Shown here: positions 6,271-14,515 of the stretch, piece by piece | How positions within the stretch are numbered: the stretch's first letter is position 1 | Layout of the letters: each line of letters opens with the position of its first letter | Assembly (NCBI GenBank): GCA_029555925.1 | Contig: JAKPQU010000274.1 | Location: 1-14,950 of the forward strand | DNA length: 14,950 nucleotides | Direction: 5' to 3' | From: Bacillota bacterium | GTDB taxonomy: Bacteria > Eremiobacterota > SpSt-956 > JAKJGF01 | Translations under genes and position numbers: made by a program | The notes under the pieces: model-generated | Databases searched by the model: none | Told to the model about the DNA's origin: nothing | The model's input: only the letters and a program-made list of their open reading frames with translations

Positions 6271-9200
6271 TTGGCTAAAAACTTTGAAGTAGGGATGATA
6301 CTGCAGACAAAAGGCGGTAAAGAAGCTCAGAAAGAGATTGAAAACGTTCAGAAAAATATTGATAATCTCAGGAAAAAAGCCATTGAGTTAAATAAAGAAT
6401 TTAAGGAAAAGCAAGTTTTAAAAGCAGATACGAAAGAAGTAGAACAAAAACTTAAGGATGTAAATAAGCAATTAAGTGAAGAAAAGAAAATATTCTCTTT
6501 ACTCTCGGAAGAAATGAAGAGATTTAACGAAGAGGCTAAAAAAGCCCCTGAAGCCATGGAGGAACTTGCAGGCCAGGCGAAGCAGGAAAAGTTAAGAGCT
6601 CTTTCTCAGGATTTGAGAGGTATATCCGATAAGCTAATGTCTCTTGGAAAAGATTTTATATCCGAGGCTGCTACCATGGGTAAATACGAATCTCAAATAA
6701 AAAATCTTTCTAAAAGTTCAGAAGAGGCTGCGAAATCCTTAAATTTTATAAAACAATATGCCATGGGCGCTCAGCCTTTTAATATAATTAACCTTACCCA
6801 GGCATCGGCAGAAATTACAAAATTTCATCTTGAAGTTACAAAATTCCTTCCCAGAGTTTCCGATTTGGCGGCTGAGTTTAAGGTTGACGTTGCTCCTGCT
6901 GCAGAGGTTGTGAGTAAGGCGCTCAACGGCACCCGCGGCGGCATAATGCAGTTGGCGACCGAATACGGTGCAACAAAAGAAGTATTGGCCTCGTATGGCG
7001 CAGAGTTAACTAAATCAGGAGAAATAGAAAAAGACTCTGTAAAAACAAAAGAGGCAATAGTAAAATGGCTGGATAGTTTTAAGGGGGCTGCCGAAAAAGC
7101 AAGCGGCGGTTATGGTGCCGCCGTAAATCAATACAATAACGCGATAACACAATTAAAAGTCTCGATTGGCAAAGAATTAATTCCCGTCGCTGTGAACTTA
7201 ACACAGACACTTACTTCTGCTATTAATCTTTACAACAACCTGAGTGAAGGAACTAAAACTATTACAGGCAATACTGCTCTTTTTTCAATTGCTATCGCAG
7301 GGTCTGCCTCTGCTGCATTATCAGCAATTATTCAAATTCAGGCTTTTACCGCTTCTTTAACCGCCGCCCAGATAGCCGCATTGGGCTTTGCCGGGCCTAT
7401 AGCTGCTGCCGCGATTATAATAGGTGCCCTGGGTAACACTGTACTGGAAACCTCGTATAAACTGGAGAAATTAAAGGCTGAAAAAGTAGAAGCTGAAGCA
7501 AAAAAAATGTCAGATGGTTTTAGGGAATTACGTCAGGCTATACAAAACGTAAATGATACGCCTGTTGATATAGTGATAAAGAAATCTCCAGAGGAAATAC
7601 AGAAAGAGATAGATGATATAGAACAGGTTATAGAGGAATACAGACGAAAAAAAACGGAAAAACAAAGCGAACAAACTTTTGCTTATAAATTTGCCGAAAC
7701 TAAAAGCGCCAGTGCTGGTATATCTGACTTTGCAGGTCAACAGATTGAAATGAAGGCCGAAGATGCAAGAAAATATTTTCAGCGTCATATTGAAGAAGAT
7801 GAGAAAACCCTTGTAACTACTCAAAAGGGAACTCAGGCATATTTAAATTTAAGGGCAAGTATAAATGATGCGACGGATGCCCTTTCTGCCCTGGACAGGC
7901 AGCTTGAGCAGACCGATCCTGTAATGAATAAGAATATAAAAACAGCTGAAGATTATAGAGATAAGCTTGTTGATGCTGCCGAATATCAAAAAAAATTCCT
8001 GTCGGGAAAATTCCCGGAAGCAAGTAAACCTTCTGTTGGTCCCGTAGATACCAGAGAGACAGTGGAAGATAATGTTTTAAAAGAAAAAATTCAGTATTAT
8101 CAGGATGATCTGGATCATCTGAGGAGCTATTTTTCTACTTACAGGCTTACCTGTGAGCAACAGGTAGTATTAAAAGAAGCTATAAATAAAAAATTAAAGT
8201 CTTTAGACCAGGAATGGAGCCAGTCATCTCGTGATGTCTGGGATAATTACATAAAAGATTTAGATACAAAATTAACGAATGAAACTATTAATCAGGAGCA
8301 GTATTCGAAATCTATTCAGAATTTTATTGATACAAATAAAAGCCTTGGTCTTGAAGAAGTAAACGACGGAAAGCTTTATCTTGAAATAAAAAAGAAGCTG
8401 GCGGATTCTGAGAAAAAAATCAGAGACGATGCTTTAAGTGGCAGTAAAAAACAGGCGGAAGAATGGAAGAAATTACAAAAAGACAAAGCTGCCGCAGAAG
8501 AAGAAGCCTGGAAGAAAACTATACAGACACAGGCTGAAACCCTTGAAGCTGAAGGGAAAACGGTAGAGGCTAAAAAACTTCTATTAAAAACTAAAGAAAA
8601 GGACTTAAGGGATTCCGGTGTAGCGGAAACCGAGATTGTAAAATGGAAAGAAGCTCAGATACAAAAGATAGAAGCTGATGGTCTGGAGGAAGCGAAGAAA
8701 AAAGCAGAAGAAAAACTTAAGGCCAATAAAGAAATAGAAGAAGCTATTGCAGGGCTCTCGGAATCTACCGTAGAAAGGCAGATTTCTTCTATAAAAAAGC
8801 AGGCAGAAGAATGGGAAAAATCCGGGGCGGATATTATAAAAATAGAAGAATATAAAAATAAAGCCATTCAAAAATTTCAGGAAGAAACTTTCCAGGATTT
8901 TAAGCAAAAAGAAGAGCAAAAAAAGAAAGAAATCGAAGATACTGCAAAGACTATACAGAGTATAAACGATAAAATAGCGGCAAATAATCAAAAAATAAAA
9001 GACCTCGAATCGGGAAGCTCTTTTGGGGCAGGTAGCCCATTAATGTCGGCGGAAGAAGCTCTTTCAAAATCATTTTCAAAGCATTTAGATCCTTATATAG
9101 AAAAACTGGAACAGAGTAAAGCTCTTGAGCAGGAAAACCAGGCTTTAATGAGTGAAAGGGATAAAGCATTTCAAAAAGAGCAGGAGCAGCAGTCGGAACT

Positions 9201-10095
9201 AAAAAAAATACAGGAAGAAAGAAACGCCGCCCAGGACGCTTTTAATACCGCGCTACAGGGGACAGTGGATAAATACTCGGCAGTTTCTCAGACATCTCCC
9301 TGGGAAGCGGAAAAGAAAAAAATAGAAGAAGCTACGGCGGCGGCAGAAAAATATAATAGCGTTACCTCAGGCGGTGGACAGGGGGCAGGTTCCGATGCAG
9401 ACAAGAAAGGCGGAGGCGGAGGCGGAGGCGATTCCGAAGGCGGAAGTAATGGAAGCGGGGATCAGGGAAATTCTTCTCCAGGAGATAAATCCCCTTCGAC
9501 CGGTAATCAGAATTATATCCCTGCTTATGTGCCGCAGGGACAGGGCGGGAACAATCCCCGTTCTTCTACCCAGGGACAGGGCGGAAACCTTCCTTCTAAT
9601 TATACTAAAGGAGGTTTTTCGACAAATACAAGTAATATATACAATCCTTACGCGGGTCAATTTGGGACAGGGAATACACCTCAGTCACTTCAGCTGTCAG
9701 TGAATCCGAGTAGAATTAACCAGGGATGGGATTGGACTCCGAATTATAGCATCCTGGGTGATCTAGGTAGCTGGGGATTTGATAATCCCGCCAATGATAC
9801 AATGGCCTTTAAGGCAATGGAGAAAATGACCTCCGATTTCGCTATTCCTATCGTCACTAAAAGCATGAAGGATATGGTAATGAACATGCTTGGCGGTATG
9901 GTCTCAAGCGTGTCAAACATCGTTAACACCCCCTCTTATAATACTACCAGTTCTCAGGTTTCAAATTACAAATCAACAACCAATATCACTAACTATAACA
10001 CTTCCCTGGATAATAAACAGATTGCTATCGCGACGCCGGTAGAAAGAAGTGTGAGAGAGCTTAATGCTCTGACGGTGAAATTCAGAAGGTTATAA
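6271..10095 (+). CDS. tail tape measure protein
   Basis: At 1274 residues this is the largest gene and sets tail length during assembly. Residues 10-110 are a charged coiled coil. The conserved tape-measure core lies at about 115-325 (ITKFHLEV, VSKALNGTRGGIMQLATEYGA, AVNQYNNAITQLKVSIGKELIP). A hydrophobic Ala/Ile segment at about 337-388 is of the kind that can enter the host membrane during DNA entry. Long Lys/Glu-rich coiled coils fill about 395-1020. A Gly-rich stretch (1034-1065, with seven consecutive Gly) is followed by a Gln/Gly/Asn/Ser/Tyr-rich tail. Start is TTG at 6271, eight bases after GGAGG (6258-6262). At roughly 1.5 angstrom per residue, the tail would be about 190 nm long. Confidence 0.93.
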   Translation: MAKNFEVGMILQTKGGKEAQKEIENVQKNIDNLRKKAIELNKEFKEKQVLKADTKEVEQKLKDVNKQLSEEKKIFSLLSEEMKRFNEEAKKAPEAMEELAGQAKQEKLRALSQDLRGISDKLMSLGKDFISEAATMGKYESQIKNLSKSSEEAAKSLNFIKQYAMGAQPFNIINLTQASAEITKFHLEVTKFLPRVSDLAAEFKVDVAPAAEVVSKALNGTRGGIMQLATEYGATKEVLASYGAELTKSGEIEKDSVKTKEAIVKWLDSFKGAAEKASGGYGAAVNQYNNAITQLKVSIGKELIPVAVNLTQTLTSAINLYNNLSEGTKTITGNTALFSIAIAGSASAALSAIIQIQAFTASLTAAQIAALGFAGPIAAAAIIIGALGNTVLETSYKLEKLKAEKVEAEAKKMSDGFRELRQAIQNVNDTPVDIVIKKSPEEIQKEIDDIEQVIEEYRRKKTEKQSEQTFAYKFAETKSASAGISDFAGQQIEMKAEDARKYFQRHIEEDEKTLVTTQKGTQAYLNLRASINDATDALSALDRQLEQTDPVMNKNIKTAEDYRDKLVDAAEYQKKFLSGKFPEASKPSVGPVDTRETVEDNVLKEKIQYYQDDLDHLRSYFSTYRLTCEQQVVLKEAINKKLKSLDQEWSQSSRDVWDNYIKDLDTKLTNETINQEQYSKSIQNFIDTNKSLGLEEVNDGKLYLEIKKKLADSEKKIRDDALSGSKKQAEEWKKLQKDKAAAEEEAWKKTIQTQAETLEAEGKTVEAKKLLLKTKEKDLRDSGVAETEIVKWKEAQIQKIEADGLEEAKKKAEEKLKANKEIEEAIAGLSESTVERQISSIKKQAEEWEKSGADIIKIEEYKNKAIQKFQEETFQDFKQKEEQKKKEIEDTAKTIQSINDKIAANNQKIKDLESGSSFGAGSPLMSAEEALSKSFSKHLDPYIEKLEQSKALEQENQALMSERDKAFQKEQEQQSELKKIQEERNAAQDAFNTALQGTVDKYSAVSQTSPWEAEKKKIEEATAAAEKYNSVTSGGGQGAGSDADKKGGGGGGGDSEGGSNGSGDQGNSSPGDKSPSTGNQNYIPAYVPQGQGGNNPRSSTQGQGGNLPSNYTKGGFSTNTSNIYNPYAGQFGTGNTPQSLQLSVNPSRINQGWDWTPNYSILGDLGSWGFDNPANDTMAFKAMEKMTSDFAIPIVTKSMKDMVMNMLGGMVSSVSNIVNTPSYNTTSSQVSNYKSTTNITNYNTSLDNKQIAIATPVERSVRELNALTVKFRRL
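9362..9670 (+). repeat. Gly-rich low-complexity segment with short direct repeats in the tape measure gene
   Basis: A run of ggcgga-type triplets (9408-9430) encodes consecutive glycines. The word CAGGGACAGGGCGG then occurs twice about 40 bases apart (from about 9535 and 9572), encoding two QGQGGN units. Such sequence is prone to slippage and may vary in length between related phages. Confidence 0.6.
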
Positions 10096-10105
10096 GGAGA
10101 GATTT

Positions 10106-10516
10106 ATGAGTTATCTGGCATATACTGACAATACGGGACAGATTGAATTTCCGATAAATCCAAGAGTGCCTCTTCTCCCGGAGCTCCAATCTCATACAAA
10201 GATTTACGTGGGGAATGTTCCCTGCGATTTAAACGGGAATTTACTGGCTCCCGCAAGAACTGTTATAACTTACCCTTATAGTATTATCGGCGGCAAATTA
10301 AATTTAAGCGGAGATGATATTTCCTATGAACTTGCACTGCAGATTATTGCCAGATTTCTTGAAGGTAAAAATTTATTATTCTGTGATACTTCAATACAGG
10401 ACGTAACTAGGTATTTTATAGGCGTAATGGAACCTCCCATGTTCGATAAGATAGAAGGCTCAGGGGGAAAGAATTACAGGTATAGTATAGATTTAACTAT
10501 ATCAGCAGAAGCGTAA
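10106..10516 (+). CDS. tail-tip protein, possibly distal tail related
   Basis: The product is 136 residues and directly follows the tape measure with AAGGAG (10094-10099), seven bases before the ATG. In siphophages this slot holds lambda gpM-like or distal-tail proteins that cap the tube. The sequence is beta-rich and has two potential strands around IYVGNVPCDLNG. A helix LALQIIARFLEG at about residues 79-90 is followed by strands ending in YRYSIDLTISAEA. I do not recognise the family, and the role is inferred from position only. There is no signal peptide or membrane segment. Confidence 0.6.
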   Translation: MSYLAYTDNTGQIEFPINPRVPLLPELQSHTKIYVGNVPCDLNGNLLAPARTVITYPYSIIGGKLNLSGDDISYELALQIIARFLEGKNLLFCDTSIQDVTRYFIGVMEPPMFDKIEGSGGKNYRYSIDLTISAEA

Positions 10517-10528
10517 GGGGGATATATA

Positions 10529-11809
10529 ATGGAAGATTTGATTCTTGTGGCAGATGATGGAGTAACTGAAAAAACCTATATAGACTCAGGGGTAAATATT
10601 CCCGGAACTGATTATATCGTGAAACTCGGACTTAAGGGTAACGGCCAGATACCTACTCTCTGCTGGTGGCAGGATATGGTAAATCATCGCGCCGTCAATA
10701 AAACCAATTCCGTAAGCGGTCAGAACTGTTTTCCTGTGAATTTCGCAAGGATTATAAAAAGAAACGAAAACGATGTCTTTCAGAAGTCTCGGGTAGCTAA
10801 AGAAGATCCGGTTCTGGGTAAATTAACGAAAGTGGAAAGTCGTGGAAAATGTTTTAGGTATAATAGTTCGACCGGGCAATATACAGATTTTTCTACCGGG
10901 AATATCACTTTCATGCAGACTGCTACAGATTATGTAATTTTCGGCGTGAATGAATGGGTTAAGAATTTATATATAAATATAACCACGCCAGGGGTTTATG
11001 TAGGAAGTGTCGAGTGGGAAATTTCTAATGGAGAAGGTGACTGGTCATCTCTTCCATCTGGAAGCGCTGATGGAACTGCAGGTTTGACTGCTCCTGGAAA
11101 TGTTTACCTTGGAGATATAACTCAGCTTCTCTGGAAAAAACAGGAAGAAAACGCTTATAAGATGTTATATCTTAAAGCAAAATTTTCAGTAGGCACAGTA
11201 ATAACTACTCCTCCAGAGGCAGATGAAGTTTATTGGAATTATGTCTACGATACACCTTATCCGTGTCTTTTCGGGAATGGAACTTACTATAATTGTGATA
11301 ATGCGCTGACATCCATTTATGCTGAAGTTACACCTGCTTTTGAGTATTGTAACATGGGGAGAGTTGTTTTTGATACAGACCCCCTGGGCGGAGACGTAAG
11401 TCATGATTTAAGGGCCGATTATTACTATAAAAACCCTCCTCCGGGACTATATTCGCTTGTAGTTCAAAATGTAAATTCAACCTCCGGTCAGGCTCAGATA
11501 GTTGTTAATGAAGGTTCTCCGATAGGTATAGCTTTCGTTGGAAACCCTATGTATAACGTGCTAATTGGAATGGAAATCTTCTTTAATCTTGCCCTTGCGA
11601 ACGGAGACCGTGCTGATATAGATATATCGGAAGCAATAAAATATATCTGGTATAGTTTTGACGGAGAAACTTTCGTAAATTCAGATTTGCCTTTTGCGGA
11701 AGCAATAGAAAGCGGCAGCGTCGGATATTTCTGGGTAAAATTTTCGCCGCCTGTTGATTATCCTGTAAATAAAAACTTATTTTATATAGACATGTGGAGT
11801 TATACTTAA
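10529..11809 (+). CDS. tail protein of unknown family, beta-rich
   Basis: This 426-residue protein has no family I can name. AAGGGGG (10515-10521) is seven bases before the ATG. It is rich in aromatic residues, Gly, Asn and Thr, with many alternating hydrophobic strands and almost no predicted helix. Two stretches look like separate beta-sandwich units: residues about 130-240, with GVYVGSVEWEISNGEGDWSS, and about 300-425, ending in a YIWYSFDGETFVNS region. Such architecture is common in tail-tip and carbohydrate-binding virion proteins. It ends in a TAATG overlap with the next gene, so the two are made in a fixed ratio. A role as side-tail or receptor-contact protein is plausible but unproven. 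Confidence 0.6.
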   Translation: MEDLILVADDGVTEKTYIDSGVNIPGTDYIVKLGLKGNGQIPTLCWWQDMVNHRAVNKTNSVSGQNCFPVNFARIIKRNENDVFQKSRVAKEDPVLGKLTKVESRGKCFRYNSSTGQYTDFSTGNITFMQTATDYVIFGVNEWVKNLYINITTPGVYVGSVEWEISNGEGDWSSLPSGSADGTAGLTAPGNVYLGDITQLLWKKQEENAYKMLYLKAKFSVGTVITTPPEADEVYWNYVYDTPYPCLFGNGTYYNCDNALTSIYAEVTPAFEYCNMGRVVFDTDPLGGDVSHDLRADYYYKNPPPGLYSLVVQNVNSTSGQAQIVVNEGSPIGIAFVGNPMYNVLIGMEIFFNLALANGDRADIDISEAIKYIWYSFDGETFVNSDLPFAEAIESGSVGYFWVKFSPPVDYPVNKNLFYIDMWSYT

Positions 11810-13647
11810 TGCCTTACTTTTTTGGGAAAGTTTCAAACAGTGTAGAGCTGGTAGGAATAGACAGAAGATATTCTGGCGATAGATTTATTATACCCTTTTT
11901 CGGGAAGGTTTCAAACAGTGCAGAAGCGGGAAGAAGTTTTTTCTATGGCAGTGCCCTGTGGAGAAAGAAAAAGAGGTCTACTGGAAGATTTTTCTATGGC
12001 AGTGTTTTGGGTGGAGAGAATATTTACCGTTCAATGGTGCAGACTTTTACGATAAAGAACGGAGTTCGGGTAAAAGACGCTCCAAAACCCCCGACTTACA
12101 ATGAAAAAACTTCCAGGATTGGCTCTATAGTTGCAATCCAGTATCCCGACACAGGCGAATATCAGATAATACCTGCTGCAGACCTTGGTATGGTAAAGTT
12201 AAATCCCGCTATAAGTTCTTCTGTTATCTGGGACATAGAACTCTGCAATTTTACGGGAAAATATACAAATCCGAATAATGAATGGGCGGGGGTAATGGAG
12301 AAGGGAATTTTTCATCAAAAAAAAGGAACAAGAAAATTCCTGTGTATTATTGACTGCAGGAGAATAGGCAATAGTTTTAGTTTTTATATTTATCCCCGAC
12401 TTGTGATAAAAGAAAAAAGAGGCACGGATGTTCTGTCTTTAAGCGGCGTAGATGAATTCTCTGAGCTTCTCGGAAGGAAAACTACGATCCCTTCTTATGT
12501 ATCCCAGGAGACTTTAATAAGAATAGATGCCAGGACTTATCAGAGTTTGACTCTGACGAAAAAACTCAAAGATGAGACCACTCAGGTAATGGTTAATTAC
12601 GAATCTGGCAAAACTTTTTCAGTTCCGACCGGTTCTATAAGTGAATATATGTTAGTGCAGAATTGTACTTACAGAGAAGTTGCGGATGGAATAAGAAAAA
12701 CTTTTACTCCCATAAATCGCTTTGTCCCTATGCAGAGTATAGAAAAAGCATATTATGTTACTTTTGATCCTTATGTCGAGCACGAACTAACGGTAGAGTT
12801 TTATAACGCAAATACCGGAGAGATTACCTTTACTGATGCGCCTCCTGCTTTAGCGAAGGTTGTTTCAACAGATCACAGATATGGTGTTACTCCTGTTACT
12901 CGATATCAATACACTTCTCAGCAAAGTTCATGGAATAAGCAAACCACTTACGATTCTAAAAACGATTACCTGTTATTCCATGAGGATATTGACGAACATC
13001 TGCCGGTAGTGATGATAAATATGTTGAAATCAGACTGGGTAATAAGAGATATATGTAGAAAGGTCGTGGATAATCAAGGCGAGCATGTAGTAAAAGAGTA
13101 TCTGAATATCGAATATCAGGGTAAGCCTTTTGATATTATTTCAGAATTGCACTGTCAGAGAAAAGCACCTATTGAACTTGTTGAACAGATCTGCCAGGCA
13201 GGTGCATTGGAATACGTTATAAATCCGATTATTCTTAATAGAGCTATATTACCAGGGGAAATTCCTTATTTAAAAAACAATATTACTTTTAGAAAAATTC
13301 CACTCCCTACAGAATATCCAGAGATTGCCAGTTGGAGAATACCGGAAAGCCTTACGAGAAGTGAATTCAGCCTGCAGACCGATAATGTTGACAAGTTTAA
13401 TACTATTAACGTAATCCGTCCGTCCGAGATAGTAAAAACTGTTGTCAAGAATGCTACTACTGTTTACGAAGAGGTTACAAAGCAGATACCTAAACCCGCC
13501 CCGGTTCCTGCTTCCCCTTCGCCGGGGTCGCCAAACACTGCCCAGCCGGTCTACGGGACTCCGCTGCAGGGGCATAGCAGCCTTTCGCGAATTCCAGATA
13601 TTTCCAGCATGCATCTTGCTGTTGTTAATCAAGGAATATATTTATAG
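11809..13647 (+). CDS. probable baseplate hub protein, N-terminal part
   Basis: The product is 612 residues. ATG 11809 (TAATG overlap, GGAG at 11796-11799) is preferred to an in-frame GTG at 11794. The first ~75 residues hold repeated FFGKVSNS and FFYGS motifs. From about 85 on, several segments recall gp27/gp44-type tail hub proteins: VLSLSGVDEF at about 208-217, a TYREVADGIR helix with a following strand, ELVEQICQAGALEYVINP near 456-473, and DNVDKFNTINVIRP at 525-538. The protein then ends with a Pro-rich linker (about 561-590) and a short tail, before the C-terminal strand domain such hubs normally have. That domain appears in the next gene. Fold assignment is by motif memory and is moderately sure. 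Confidence 0.58.
   Translation: MPYFFGKVSNSVELVGIDRRYSGDRFIIPFFGKVSNSAEAGRSFFYGSALWRKKKRSTGRFFYGSVLGGENIYRSMVQTFTIKNGVRVKDAPKPPTYNEKTSRIGSIVAIQYPDTGEYQIIPAADLGMVKLNPAISSSVIWDIELCNFTGKYTNPNNEWAGVMEKGIFHQKKGTRKFLCIIDCRRIGNSFSFYIYPRLVIKEKRGTDVLSLSGVDEFSELLGRKTTIPSYVSQETLIRIDARTYQSLTLTKKLKDETTQVMVNYESGKTFSVPTGSISEYMLVQNCTYREVADGIRKTFTPINRFVPMQSIEKAYYVTFDPYVEHELTVEFYNANTGEITFTDAPPALAKVVSTDHRYGVTPVTRYQYTSQQSSWNKQTTYDSKNDYLLFHEDIDEHLPVVMINMLKSDWVIRDICRKVVDNQGEHVVKEYLNIEYQGKPFDIISELHCQRKAPIELVEQICQAGALEYVINPIILNRAILPGEIPYLKNNITFRKIPLPTEYPEIASWRIPESLTRSEFSLQTDNVDKFNTINVIRPSEIVKTVVKNATTVYEEVTKQIPKPAPVPASPSPGSPNTAQPVYGTPLQGHSSLSRIPDISSMHLAVVNQGIYL
11817..11925 (+). repeat. 31-base direct repeat pair encoding FFGKVSNS
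   Basis: Bases 11817-11847 and 11895-11925 match at 27 of 31 positions and are offset by 78 bases, a multiple of three. Both encode FFGKVSNS followed by a Val or Ala then Glu. The intervening sequence has diverged. Confidence 0.7.
11933..12004 (+). repeat. 21-base direct repeat pair encoding FFYGS
   Basis: Bases 11933-11953 and 11984-12004 match at 20 of 21 positions, offset by 51 bases (17 codons). Both encode FFYGS, downstream of a Gly-Arg. With the preceding pair, the N-terminus carries four Phe-Phe-Gly-type units. Confidence 0.7.
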
Positions 13648-13657
13648 GAGATAGATT

Positions 13658-14515
13658 ATGCCGGTATCAAATCCAATTATTTTTAAAGCAGATCCAACCA
13701 AAGATATAGTTAATAAAGGCGAAAAGTATTTCTTTGGAGAAATGGCGATTGTAGATAGTGTCGGAGTTTCCAGAATTGGCGGATCGGGAATGGAGAGTAG
13801 CTGTAATAAAAGTTCTCTGATTGACGTAAAGACTATAGATGGTGTAAAAGTTTGCCGGGGAGTAAATTATTATTACAGTATAAAATCACAGCAAACTGCT
13901 ACTTATGCAACCGGGATAGGAATTCCTTTTGGTGGAACCGTTGTAACAGGTGTTACTGAAGGAGATATTCAAATACAAATATCCTGGGAAACCTATATTC
14001 CTTCCCCGGCTAAAGAAGAATACGAGACTACAACTGAGCCTCCGTCTACTCCTTACACTGAATCTGTTTCAGACCCTCCTCCTGTTGCCGCATCCGATTA
14101 CGATTCCACTCAGGAATATGAAACGGTAACGGAGAAAATACCTAAAACTACGGAAGAATGGGCAGAACAGCAAACAATCTGGCGCGAAGGTTTCAACTGG
14201 AAATGTATAAACGAATATTCTACAGTTGATCTTCAGCAGGGAGAAGAAAGAGCCAGTTCTGATATTGTCAACAACATGATACCGGATGATGATACGGCGA
14301 AGCGCGTAGGTGAGCTTGCCGTGGGTGAATCTGAAAGAAATGAAAATATCGGGATAAATACGGTGGCGAACTGGGATATAAAACTGGGAGATCTGGCGGA
14401 AATAGAAATATCTCTTTTGAATAAACAGTCAGCAGAGAGAATAATTGATTTTGAGATTTTAAACGCATCAGGCGGAGAGCAGTATATGGTAATGAATTGC
14501 AGGGGGCGTGAATAA
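13658..14515 (+). CDS. tail protein, probable hub C-terminal domain on a separate chain
   Basis: The product is 285 residues, with AGGAG (13646-13650) seven bases before the ATG. Residues 1-112 are beta-rich with no recognised family. About 115-172 is an acidic Pro/Thr/Ser/Glu linker (PPSTPYTES, DPPPVAASDYDS, EKIPKTTEEW). About 205-285 resembles the last domain of tail hub proteins: a DDDTAKRVGELAVGE helix, then NWDIKLGDLAEIEISLL, then a strand pair ending with EQYMVMNCRG. That domain is missing from the preceding gene, so the two products may together make one hub. It is followed by a TAATG overlap with the next gene. The alternative is a standalone tail-tip protein. Confidence 0.5.
   Translation: MPVSNPIIFKADPTKDIVNKGEKYFFGEMAIVDSVGVSRIGGSGMESSCNKSSLIDVKTIDGVKVCRGVNYYYSIKSQQTATYATGIGIPFGGTVVTGVTEGDIQIQISWETYIPSPAKEEYETTTEPPSTPYTESVSDPPPVAASDYDSTQEYETVTEKIPKTTEEWAEQQTIWREGFNWKCINEYSTVDLQQGEERASSDIVNNMIPDDDTAKRVGELAVGESERNENIGINTVANWDIKLGDLAEIEISLLNKQSAERIIDFEILNASGGEQYMVMNCRGRE

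Noticed and set aside
8605..8991. Minus-strand Phe-rich, apparently hydrophobic frame of 128 codons
   Set aside because: AAA/GAA-rich coiled-coil coding on the plus strand yields TTT/TTC runs on the other strand. It is not a membrane protein.
9608..9615. AAGGAGGT inside the tape measure gene, looked at as an internal start
   Set aside because: No ATG, GTG or TTG follows at a usable spacing, unlike the site at 1096-1110.
9374..9703. Plus-strand frame of 109 codons inside the tape measure
   Set aside because: It overlaps the Gly-rich low-complexity part, where out-of-frame stops are rare. No ribosome binding site or family resemblance.
13270..13654. Overlapping frames on both strands at the end of the hub gene
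   Set aside because: They arise from the Pro-rich linker coding. They lack start signals and the primary frame continues cleanly to its stop.
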